Assembly (NCBI RefSeq): GCF_964355755.1
Contig: NC_092672.1
Coordinates: 21,012,501-21,076,500, forward strand
Direction: 5' to 3'
Length of the DNA: 64,000 nt
From: Antedon mediterranea
Lineage: Eukaryota > Echinodermata > Crinoidea > Comatulida > Antedonidae
Below the pieces are notes generated by a model, which worked only from the letters and a program-made list of their open reading frames with translations, did no database searches and was not told where the DNA came from. The position numbers and the translations under genes are program-made. This document shows, piece after piece, positions 48,961 to 59,120 of this stretch. Every line of letters starts with the position of its first letter. Positions within the stretch are counted from its first letter, which is position 1.

Positions 48961-49128
48961 GGCATATAATAGGCATAACTATAGCAATATAAGCGTATAA
49001 TAGGATGGCATACATCAACATTTTCCTATCGTATGTTAACGTACGTACATGTTTAAAAAAAATTAATTTCATTAAAATTATAAAAATGATCACCTATAAT
49101 TCGTCAAAGTGACGAATTAAATTCTAGT

Positions 49129-50420
49129 TTCAAAACTGAACTTGTCATGGCACACAACAAAGCGGCAAGTACGCCACCAATATTGGAACGAAGTGATAAC
49201 AGTTATCAGACATTCAAACACTCTCCGTTTATTTAAGTGTTGATATACTATTTGTTAGCAAAGTGTATTTAGAAGTGATAGCGAGTTTACAGTAGGCCTG
49301 TAAAGATGGCCTATGATTGTGTAAATGCTATTTTAGGAAACAAATGCAAACTTTATGTCTGTTCTGTTATACTAGTAGGACTACTTTAACTAAAATCATT
49401 GGTAATGTTTGTCTTGCTAAAAGATGTTGCTAGTACTAGTAGTTGTACTCAAAGATGTATTGTCCCACAAAAACATGAAAAATGAAGATTAATTAAATCA
49501 GACTAATAAAGTTAATCAATTCCGTAGGAAAAAAAAATGTTTTCACTTATAAAATAACATAATAAATAGTTAAATTCAACCAAAAATCCATTGACTGGCA
49601 GCCAATTTGACCATTTTTGCTTAAATACATTTTTTCCAATTTATCCAAAAGTGGATAACTATCATGTGACATTAAATGGCATATTGAAAAAGTTAAAGTT
49701 AAAAATTATTTTTCAGGGGGGACAATACATCTTTAAACGAAATTTCCTAGGTTTAATCAATTTAGTAGGCCTAGTATATATGGTCGCAATAAAGTGTATT
49801 TTGATTGTATGAGCATTAAGCGATTGATTATTCAAACTTTCGCTTGTCATTTAATTTAATTTAATTGTCATTTAATATTTAGTTTTAATTGGTTAAAACA
49901 ACGAAAGGAATGTGCTCACCCCCACAACTAACGTATGCACTATTTTCTATAAATCGATAACAGGCCTATTAGAAGTAAAATAGGCATACAACTTATTTTT
50001 CTAAGCATGCAATTTGGGTAAAAATACACACAATTTTTCAATAAAAATAGGTAGTCTGTGTAAAAAATAATATAAAAATATATTAGTTGTTAAGGTTTTT
50101 TTTTAAAAACGTAGGGCTACAATAAAACAATGTTAAAAATTTGATTAATTAATATAAGTCATTGCAGTCAATTCCCAGGTACGTACTTCTCAAGATCCAG
50201 GTCATAGAATGTAGAGTAAGTAACTCTTCTTCAACAACAGCAGCACACGTGTGGCATGATGGCTCATCAAAAAAAGTTCTCAAAATGAAACATGTATTTA
50301 TATGGGGTGAACATGTTGTTACGTTTGTTACCGGTTATATTTTATGGTAATTAATAATTTATAGAACAGTGAATGTTAGGAAAAAATGGCGGAATAAATG
50401 TAAGGGTACACTCAGCTACT
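49129..50420. other. AT-rich intergenic DNA, no gene recognised
   Basis: Unique-looking sequence with scattered AGGCCTA words. Open frames here (for example 49591-49812 and 50162-50350) show no family resemblance or coding-like composition. Confidence 0.5.
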
Positions 50421-50790
50421 AAACTATAATTAGGCCTAGGCCTAGCTATGCCTAGGCCTAGGCTAAATACTACGTACTAGCTAGGCCTAGCCTAGGCCTA
50501 GCTAGGCACAAGTGTCTGTAGGCCTACTTATGTAGGGTGATGTAGGCCTAAGGCTATACTACTAACTACTTTCTCTAGGCCTAGGCCTAAATACTAAATA
50601 CTACTAACTAGGCCTAGTGTCTGTCTATAGGCCTAGGCCTACTTATGTAAGTTGATGTAGGCCTAAGTAAGGCTATACTACTAGACAAAAAGGGTGCTAG
50701 AGTAATACATAGGAGGAGGAACAGGTAAGGCTGGACCAGGCCTAGGCCTAGTACAAGTTAGGCTTATAGCTAGCTAGATACTGTTTAGGC
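50421..50790. repeat. AGGCCTAG-rich low-complexity region
   Basis: Dense, partly palindromic AGGCCTAGG/TAGGCCTA words. It contains a diverged internal duplication: GTGTCTGTAGGCCTACTTATG to AAGGCTATACTACT at about 50510-50570, and again at about 50617-50690. Confidence 0.75.
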
Positions 50791-51101
50791 ATAGCCTACT
50801 AGGATCATCATAATAGCAGTTTTCATACTGGAATTACGGAAAAAGGTTAAAGGTTTCAAGATGGTTTTAGGCCTGGGGTTAAACCATATAATATTTATAT
50901 TATAAATAAAGGAAGTAAATTCATTGGTTAGTGTTCATTAAATATCTTTGTATCAAAATTGATTAAATTCACAGCGTTAATGAATGGTGGCACAGAATAG
51001 TTAGCTCTTGTTAAGAAAGCTAATTGTAATACTTTACTCTCTATCCAAATTAGCTATTAAATCAAATCAACATCACAGGCAGAATGGCAAAGCATACCCG
51101 T

Positions 51102-51663
51102 TTCGTGAGGTTAATTTCCCGATTGATCGAAATCAAAACGGTACTGGGTATGGTCTACTAGTTTTTCTGCTCCCAACCAGTACATCCATTCATAGAAGCT
51201 TTGATGAAGTAAGCCTAGCTGGTGGTAACCATAGAACGGTTCCGAGATAACGACTATACTTCGGCTTTAGTCGACAGAAGTTTGAAAAAATTGTTAGAGA
51301 TAGAGTATACGATGTTTGATTACGCACGTGTAGATGTGTGATTTGTTCTTTTTATTCAAATGATGTTATGTATTTAATAATATTCGTGAGGTTAATTTCC
51401 CGATTGATCGAAATCAAAACGGTACTGGGTATGGTCTACTAGTTTTTCTGTTCCCAACCAGTACATCCATTCATAGAAGCTTTGATGAAGTAAGCCTACC
51501 TGGTGGTAACCATAGAACGGTTCCGCGATAACGACTATACTTCGGCTTTAGTCGACAGAAGTTTGAAAAAATTGTTAGAGATAGAGTATACGATGTTTGA
51601 TTACGTACGTGTAGATGTGTGATTTGTTCTTTTTATTCAAATGATGTTATGTATTTAATAAAT
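51102..51663 (+). repeat. 281-bp tandem duplication keeping an open frame
   Basis: Two copies in tandem (starting TTCGTGAGG at 51102 and 51383), differing at only a few bases over 281 bp. A reading frame from an ATG at 51008 runs through the first copy to a stop at 51248-51250; the matching frame in the second copy is also open with only conservative-looking changes (local words NFPIDRNQNG, TSTSIHRSFDE, GGNHRTVPR). It could be a duplicated terminal exon or a relic. I do not recognise the protein. Confidence 0.55.
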
Positions 51664-51934
51664 TTGTTATATCAATTAATTCAATTATCGTAGATTGCAT
51701 ATTATGCAATAAATATTATTTAATATATTTGTTAGTATAAATTAAAAATATAGATATAAGGAAGAAAAGCAAAGAGATTATGGAGCGGCTGTACCAGAAT
51801 ATACAACACTAAGTATTGTAAAGTTAATATATTAAAAATTTAGGCGATCTTGTCAAAGGTCAAGCGCCTTCAACCTGCCACGTTTCGATATTCAATATTG
51901 AACTTGACCTACACACACACTCACATTTCTACTT
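51664..51934. other. AT-rich spacer
   Basis: No gene is seen. It carries a short CA-rich run (ACACACACACTCACA) just left of the SINE. Confidence 0.4.
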
Positions 51935-52043
51935 TTCTAAGGACACAATTACAACTCCACTCCCAAAGACTTGTAATAAGACTTTGTTTATGTAGAGCAT
52001 CTTGTGTATATGTTTGTCTTGTGAACCTACTCTGAGGGTCCCT
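51935..52043 (+). mobile_element. tRNA-derived SINE copy 2, left part, head missing
   Basis: Matches the body of the minus-strand SINE at 4366-4620 (CAACTCCACTCCCAAAGACT to GTTTGTCTTGTGAA). The tRNA-like head is absent or replaced. The copy is cut at 52043 and continues at 54863 because a LINE inserted in it. Confidence 0.8.
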
Positions 52044-52057
52044 AATGATCAGCAATT
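52044..52057. repeat. 14-bp target-site duplication, left copy
   Basis: AATGATCAGCAATT, identical to 54849-54862. Followed on the right by a T-run, i.e. the A-rich 3' tail of the minus-strand LINE. Confidence 0.9.
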
Positions 52058-54848
52058 TTTTTGTTTTAATCTTATGTGGGTTCATCCCACTTTTATTTCC
52101 ATACAACTGTTCTCTTTACATATATTTTTCACTATACACTATACATATCATTATATTTACAATGTTTGTTTAATCATCTGTTTACATATACTTATTTAAA
52201 GAGTTTTATTCATTTGTTTGCATATTATCACATTGATTACATAGCTTCCTCTTTTTAAACATATTATCTGTAACACATTTTCATTAACAAGCTTATTTTT
52301 TTCTTACATAGTTGTTTTTGATTTTTTCATCTACCACATTTTCATTTAACAATGCATATTCTCTGTTATACTCATTACTTACTAAATGTTTACTGTTAAC
52401 ATAATATTGTTCTCATCCTTTAACATTAATATTAATATTTTTGTTCTTTAATGTTTACAAAACTTTTATTTCCGGCAGATTATCCTTTTTTTGCATCTAT
52501 AACTTCTTAAATTTTCATTTAACTTTTTTACTTTCTTCTCTTATGTGGATTCATTCCACTTTGTTTTTACTTATTTTCTTTAAAAAAAAACTATTTCCAT
52601 ATATTATTTTGTTTATACATACATTATCATTTAACCACATTGATTACATAGTTTCCTCTTTTTATACATATTATCTATAATAACACATTTTCATTAACAA
52701 AGCTTATTTTTTCTTACATAGTTGTTTTTGTTTTTTTTTCATCTACATGCATATTTATTTCATACAATTATAATACGTTTATGTTTAATAAATCCATCCC
52801 ATGGGTTTGTCCCATTTTATTTTTCTTTGGATTTATCTATGCAAACATATTTTCATTTAAACAATGCATATTCTCTGTTATACTAATTACTTACTAACTT
52901 TTTACTGTTAACATTATATTTTCCTCATCCTTTAACATTGATTTTTTGATCTTTAAATGTTTACAAAATTTATTTCCAACAGATTATCCTTTTTTACATC
53001 TACAGTATAACCCATCAAAGTTTCATTTAACTTTTTTTTTCTTATGTGGGTTCATTCAATTTTTTTTTTACTTATTATTTATTCTATTATTTTTTTATAC
53101 ATACATTATCATTTAACAACATTTATGTTTAATGATCCATTAAAAAAAATAGACATTTTTTTTTCTTTTTAACCATTTTATCATTTCAAAATTCCACATG
53201 CAGTAAGAATGTGCAAATTACATATACCTATATATCATTTTTTTATCATCAATCTATAAAAAGCTTTTCACATTTTGTCTTTTTGTTTTCAAATCATCAA
53301 GGTATACATATTTACAAAACATACAATATAGTAGCAAGAAAAGAAAAAACATAATAGATTCATCATTCATGGTATCTCATTTACATATTTTCTTCCTTAA
53401 TCTGGTTGAGCATATACAGTATACCTGCAGATTTACATATTTCTTATCTTTTTTTCAGATTTAAACATTTGTAGGAGATTGATTTTTTTTCTTTTTTCAA
53501 TAAACTTAATATCTTTACTTTATAAATACAAAATGCTCCTAAAGTGTATAATTTATTTACGTAATTATTGTCAGTTTCAAATAAAAGTCTTTTGAAAGAA
53601 AAAACAGGAATATGTATGCTTACTGCTCTAATTATTTCGTTTATCTCTCTCCATAAACATTTTACTGTTATGCACTCTACTAACATATGTTTATCATTCT
53701 CAATAACATTGCATGTGTCACAACATGACAAGTCTCCACCTATGTAATCTTTCATTTGTTGGCAATATTCTGTGCAACAATTTAAAATTAAAATGTGCTA
53801 GTTTTTTTTCTTTAAGACCAGAAACTTTCTAACCCATATTTTTGTCCATGGCATATTACCAAATATGGATTCCCACTTAACCTGTGCCGTAGGCGTAATA
53901 TATTGAGCATCTATTATGAATCTATATAATTGTCTAGACGTCATATTTAAGACCTTATTGTTTGTAATAGGTATATCATTTACATTAATGTCATGTGTTG
54001 ATTTTAAAATACATTTCCATTCTTTTGGAATGGCTTTCAATGTACATGAATATTCACTGATCCAATTTTGTGTACATCTTAACCTTCTTGTTATCTCTAT
54101 CGCAGGCTTAAACACATTATTATTTATTACATCATATCTTTTTAAAAACCCTGATCTAATCCAGTTACAGTTATATAACGGCTTCTTTTTAATACATATA
54201 AACTCATTACCCCATAATGATTGATTAATAATGTCATCATAGCTTATTGGTTCCTTTATTTAATCTATTATTACAAGCATTAGCTACTGCTATAGACTTA
54301 ATAACTCAGCTGAGAGGTAAAATGGTGGTACGGATATATTACACGGAACTTGTGATAAATTTGAGGTTAATGATTTTGGGCCTATTTTTTCTATATAAAA
54401 TGTAGGTAAATATTTCCATTTGGCATCATCGTTTTCATACAGTCTCCTGTACCATTTAACTTGGAAAGATATTACCTGAGATCTGAATTCTACCATTTTT
54501 AGACCACCTTGACTGTAATTGGCACACATGGTTTTTCTTTTTATTTTCTCTTTCTTAGTTTCCCAAATGAATTTAAAAATTAATTTATCCACCTCTTTTA
54601 TTACTTTTTCTGGTACTAGCAAAATGCTGGAATTGTATATAATTTTTGAGAGCGCTAATGTTTTTACAATAGTAATTCTTCCAAAAAAAGTGAGGTGTCT
54701 TTTCTCCCATGTTTTTAGGGTATTTTCTAATGTGTCTATTTTTTCTTTCCAGTTCTTTTGATAACAATATTCCTTATCATGTCCAACATAGATACCTAAT
54801 ATCCGAATTGGTGTGGATGTCCAAGAAATGTTACCATGTGTGTCCTGC
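52058..54848 (-). mobile_element. Tx1/L1-like non-LTR retrotransposon, 5'-truncated
   Basis: About 2.8 kb on the minus strand between two 14-bp target duplications. The C-terminal half of ORF2 is at 54848-53444; the rest (53443-52058) is a long A-rich 3' UTR with internal diverged duplications (ATTACATAG and TTCCTC words at 52243 and 52643; CAATGCATATTCTCTGTTAT at 52350 and 52865). A GTGGG / CCCAC hairpin word lies near 52077, with related ones near 52546, 52797 and 53046. It ends with an A-rich tail. 5' truncation inside the RT region is the usual fate of such copies. Confidence 0.88.
53444..54848 (-). pseudogene. Tx1/L1-like ORF2 C-terminal fragment, frameshifted
   Basis: Three adjacent frames: 54850-54290 (LGIYVGHDKE, KIDTLENTLKTWEKRHLTF, FGRITIVKTLALSKIIY, FKFIWE, YSQGGLKM: the thumb region typical of L1/Tx1 ORF2), 54115-53798, and 53755-53444 with a C-terminal zinc-knuckle pattern (CDTCNVIENDKHMLVEC, then LW). 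Stops and frameshifts between them make it non-functional. Clade assignment to Tx1/L1 is from pattern memory. Confidence 0.85.
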
Positions 54849-54902
54849 AATGATCAGCAATTGCTGGATGGATCACCCTCATTAAATATGGTTAAAAAAA
54901 AA
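54849..54902 (+). mobile_element. target-site duplication (right copy) and SINE copy 2, 3' tail
   Basis: AATGATCAGCAATT at 54849-54862, then GCTGGATGGATCACCC and an A-run (54893-54901). The tail corresponds to the 3' tail of SINE copy 1 (GTTGGATGAGTATG, then AAATTAAAAAAAAG on the minus strand at about 4366-4405). Confidence 0.8.
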
Positions 54903-55453
54903 TATTAAAAACTGTAAATCAAGAAAAACAACATAAAAAAGTAAGTCACAATGTGTACATCATCATCATCATTTCATAGCCTTTGTCAGCTTATTGATCA
55001 TGTCATCTGGACTGATTTTAATAATATTTATTTTTCTCTTTTATTCTCTATCTAGAAAATCATGGCACTTTCAACTTTTAAATCCCAAAAAAATAAAAAA
55101 AATGTATAGAATTTGTCAAATTTTATATATATTTATTAACATAGTAAATAAGTCAATACAGTAATTGTGTCATATTTGTTGTGATTGTTTGTTATCCAAA
55201 CATGATAAATATTTGTATACATTACCTTTTTTTTATACATCATTAATGATCATAACAGTTTAAATTTGTAACTAACTTTATCATATAGATTTTGCCTCTT
55301 TCACTGTAAATGAATTGATAAAATGCACTTTGTGAAGTGAAACAAATTAATGTAATAAAATTCACTTAATGAAATAAATTAAATCAATAAATTTAAACTC
55401 GGATTACAAATACTGCCACCAGTGTCCCAACATTTGAGATCACTTCTTTCTTG
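54903..55453. other. AT-rich spacer
   Basis: No gene is seen. It has a short ATC trinucleotide run near 54957-54974. ACAAATACTGCCACCAGTGT (55405-55424) matches ATAAATACTGCCACCAATGT just right of the next transposon (57054-57073). Confidence 0.5.
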
Positions 55454-55785
55454 GGGCCTGTTTCTGCTGCATAAAAATAACCGGTTAAAATCGGTGTGAA
55501 TAAATTAAAATCGGTGTGAATAAATTAACTCCATTTTCTTGGCAGCAGAAACAGGACAAATTTGTGGTAACCGGTTAAAACGCAGCGCAAAATCACCGGT
55601 TAAAAACACCAATTTAAATCGGTGTTAGAACGCCGTTTAACCGGTAATCGCTGAGCAATTCTTAGCTGCAACACAAAATAACGGTTATTTGATTGACAGT
55701 TGTGACCCCGCGTCAGATACCGTCGCGTACCATGTGTGTTTTCCTTGTGGTTTTGACAGTCGAACGAAGAAGTGAAAGTGGATGA

Positions 55786-56094
55786 ATGAAAATCACAACA
55801 TATGTTATTCAGTTGTGGGGGGAAGATGTGGGGGGAAGATGTGGGGGGAAGATGTGGGGGGAAGAGAAAGTGCGGGGAAGTATGGCAGGCAATAGAAAAG
55901 ATTCACAGATATATAAGAGCATTTTTGCGAAAGTAAAAGAGGAATTCGGGGTGGAGTTCCGAACTACCCAAGCTAAACAATTTGAGGCTTCACGCTCGCG
56001 AAGGGTAGGCCTATGGTCCTATAAACACCAAACGGAAACAAAAGGGACTCAGAATGTTGCAAATACCTACCAAACAAGAATAGATAATGGTTAA
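55786..56094 (+). pseudogene. Myb/SANT-like ORF fragment in the Harbinger-like element
   Basis: A 102-codon ORF. The middle part (KDSQIYKSIFAKVKEEFGVEF, residues about 38-60) looks like a helix of the Myb/SANT-like DNA-binding proteins that accompany PIF/Harbinger transposases. The first 30 codons run through a G-rich tandem and give a glycine-rich stretch unlikely to be original. The 3' part enters the fold-back arm. Probably a broken relic. Confidence 0.4.
55817..55861 (+). repeat. four G6 tracts, potential G-quadruplex
   Basis: Four runs of GGGGGG separated by AAGATGT, each spacer 7 nt, in tandem on the + strand. It meets the usual pattern for an intramolecular G-quadruplex. It stands out in an AT-rich setting. 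Confidence 0.85.
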
Positions 56095-57051
56095 TTAATT
56101 ATGAAAACCCAAATTTTATAGCAAAAATCGTCCGAATTTATGTTAAAAACAATGAATTTAGCAACAAAAACTGAAACCAAACGAGCGTATTTATGGCACG
56201 CCATTAGTGCCTTTAATAGGAGAACAATGAACAATCTGATTGTTTTACATAATATAATTTTTTAGAAAAAGGTTATCAGAGCCTTTGATAATATTATTAA
56301 ATATAATTTTATTAAGCATAGAAATGTGTTATTATTTATTTTAGTACATAAATATACGAAATAATGTTCAATACTCATTGTTCTATTAAAAGGCACTATG
56401 TGCGTGTGATGTTCTATGACTTGGATACTCTCGTTTGATTTCAGTTTTTGTGGCTAAACTCGTTGTTTTTAACATAAATTTGGACTATTTTTGCTATAAA
56501 AGTTGGGTTTTCATAATTAATTAACAATTATCTACTCTCGTTTGGTAGGTATTGCAACATTCTGAGTCTTGTTTTTGTTTCCGTTTGATGTTTAGTAGGA
56601 CCGCGCTCGCGAAAGACAACAAGTGTTCAGCTCAGGTGGGAAGGGAATTAGGCAAGATAATAATTATCCTAGGCGATCGGGCGCTGCACGACCCTCCCCA
56701 TGTTATTGAAGGTGCCATGAGAATTAATGTAAATTAGCGATGGTAAGTAGGCTTTACAAAAAACAAAATTTGTAGACCTGGAGACAACATTTTATTATTT
56801 TAACATGTTCGGCGATATCACACACGTGTGTACTGAGCGTCGATGTAAACAACCAGCCAATTTACTACTTCCGTCTGAGTGTATTGCATTTTGGGTAATG
56901 ATGATGTTTTGCTCGACGACCACCCATTGTAGATTTAATCGGTTATTTCGGAGCACAAATTGAGCAGAAACGCGGTCTTTGTTATTGTTATCTATTTTTA
57001 ATCTATTTAAAAATAACCGGTTAAATTGCGTTATGCAGCAGAAACAGACCC

Positions 57052-58600
57052 TTATAAATACTGCCACCAATGTTAGCTTATTTGTTATCTTTGCTGTTCT
57101 ATATTTGTAATCAATACAAAGGTTAAAGTGTAAATATTACCTTTTTATGGATTCTCTTCCTACAGTGTTGAGCCTAATCTAATACTGTTTTACTTAAATT
57201 GTACAAAGGCTTCTTAAAGTTTATTCACATGTCTAAATTAGACGGAAGTTTTTCAATTCAATTGTTACTTACAGTTTTGCTGAAAGAAATTGATAGGTTG
57301 CAAATTTAAATTGATTTAACAAAGTTACGAATGTGAATTGAGTGATTGTTCCAAATGGCTGGAATGACATTTAAAAAGAATATTTAAGAGAGTTACAATG
57401 GAAAAAAGGGATACAGAAAGTGGGGAAATCTCTTCTTTGATTAATAAAGTATTACAGACCAAAATGTTTCATTATTTTGTGTTTTAGCCTAGAGGGCGTT
57501 TTTAAGAATTGTGTTGTTAATTGTTCAAACATTTTAAAAGATTACTTTGTACTGTTCATATTTATTTTACAGGGTGTGAGTGAGTGTAGCTACTGTATGA
57601 CACAGAGTACAATGTTATTGAACTTCCTTCAATATAGGTAGCTTGTAAACAATTGACTATTATGTAATTTGCACATTTTGAGCTTTGCTGTCTTGTGACT
57701 ATACAATCACTCAATCAATTTTCAATAAAATCATTAAATTCATTTTTAAACATTTTATTTGATTAATTTATTCACCGTGTGACATGATCAAAAAGAAAAA
57801 TCAATATGCATCTGTAGTATAAGATGCTTTTATTAAAATGTCATTATAGCACACGGCAGAATTGGAAGTAATGTTTCACAATAGTAAAAAATAGTTGAAA
57901 TGGTAAATCATACAAAATGAAAAATCTATACAAAATTAACAAATCAGGATAACAAGAAACAAACATGATACAAATAAGATAAAAATTTATTTGACATTGA
58001 CATTATCTTTATATTATGACCTTTGGATTTTCTATTTATTTTACCTTGTCTTTAACCAATATTACATTTGAAATTGTAGGGCAATGATAAAATGAAAGCA
58101 AACATTAAATCATGCGACTTTGAATACTTGATTGACACAGACAATTTATAACAATTCTTGTCCAGTATTGGTCTTCACTATTTCATGTCTTTAAAAGTAA
58201 AATGTTCACTGTAGAGTATTTGTATGTAGCTGTTTAACAATTCTTGTCCAGTATTGGTCTTCATTATTTCATATCTTTAAAAGCAAAATGTTCATTATAG
58301 AGTATTTGTGTTGTAGCTGTTTGTCATGTTGGTTTACCTGCTTATCTTTACAATCTATTAGTATGTTAAACATTTTGTACAGTAAAGAGTTAAGTTGTAC
58401 ATTTTACCCAGTTGTTTCTTGTCTTTATTGAAAATGATACCTTAATGTCAGTGGTACTGGTGTCACACAGTGCATCCAAAAAGAATAAACAAAAACAACA
58501 ACAAAAGTAATTAAATGAACAAATTGAACATTAAACTTTTAAACTTCTAAACTTCTTATATATTTTTTAGTGAATTTATTTGTTCATTTCTAATTAATAA
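57052..58600. other. AT-rich intergenic or intronic DNA with one local duplication
   Basis: No gene is recognised. A segment of about 85 bp (CAATTCTTGTCCAGTATTGG to GTAGCTGTTT) is repeated at about 58150-58235 and 58237-58322. Confidence 0.55.
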
Positions 58601-58609
58601 AGTATCAAA

Positions 58610-59120
58610 TACATTCTACAGTATTGTCTTATACCTGTTATATCATGTTGGTTTATCTGTGCCTTTCTATTTAATAAAGTGTATCAAATACAGTATTGTT
58701 TTATACCTGTTATATCATGTTGGTTTATCTGTGGCTTTCTATTTAATAAAGTGTATCAAATACAGTATTGTTTTATACCTGTTATATCATGTTGGTTTAT
58801 CTGTGGCTTTCTATTTAATAAAGTGTATCAAATACAGTATTGTTTTATACCTGTTATATCATGTTGGTTTATCTGTGGCTTTCTATTTAATAAAGTGTAT
58901 CAAATACAGTATTGTTTTATACCTGTTATATCATGTTGGTTTATCTGTGGCTTTCTATTTAATAAAGTGTATCAAATACAGTATTGTTTTATACCTGTTA
59001 TATCATGTTGGTTTATCTGTGGCTTTCTATTTAATAAAGTGTAATACAGTATTGTTTTATACCTGTTATATCATGTTGGTTTATCTGTGGCTTTCTATTT
59101 AATAAAGTGTATCAAATACT
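58610..59120. repeat. 72-bp minisatellite
   Basis: About six and a half units of 72 bp (one shortened by 4 bp near 59041), each with AATAAAGTGTATCAAATACA, GTATTGTTTTATACC and CATGTTGGTTTATCTGTGGC. The array is near-perfect. Because 72 is a multiple of three it stays open in two + frames. These ORFs are by-products. Each unit carries an AATAAA. Confidence 0.92.

Larger units (their letters stand above)
45914..49128 (+). mobile_element. HINE-like family C element with a nested family B
   Basis: Head palindrome at 45915-45945 (AGGTGATCATTT / AAATGATCACCT), matching subterminal ATGATCACCT near 49086, hairpin AATTCGTCA / TGACGAATT and CTAG at 49124-49127: the same plan as families A and B with different head bases. 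The body is 47603-49128 after removing the nested B. It shares core words with A and B (TATACGAGCACGT, AATTTAGAGCA) and has its own internal duplication of about 345 bp (around 48220-48560 and 48565-48900, both with TTATTATGAAAGC). I see no clear tRNA-like module. Confidence 0.8.
55454..57051. mobile_element. Harbinger-like DNA transposon remnant with fold-back arms
   Basis: Terminal inverted repeats GGGYCTGTTTCTGCTGCATAA (left from 55454, right ending at 57051; one mismatch), flanked by TTG and TTA. Subterminal AACCGGTTAAA-type words recur (near 55490, 55573, 55602, 55636 and 57015), as expected for transposase-binding sites. Inside, a second inverted repeat (about 55992-56231 and 56375-56614, roughly 85-90% similar) surrounds a ~140-bp spacer. 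A Myb-like ORF lies on the left. No DDE transposase remains. Superfamily is inferred from the TIR style and Myb-like protein. Confidence 0.65.

Noticed and set aside
9085-49128. Classical Helitron with 5' TC and A|T insertion
   Set aside because: The 5' ends are TTAGG or TTGG rather than TC, insertion is at T|T, and there are subterminal inverted repeats; the Helentron/Helitron2 pattern fits better.
53916-54224. Plus-strand ORF of 102 codons
   Set aside because: Antisense to the Tx1/L1-like ORF2 fragment.
58659-59102. 147- and 121-codon ORFs in the 72-bp array
   Set aside because: Tandem-repeat by-products; two overlapping frames of the same repeat are open.
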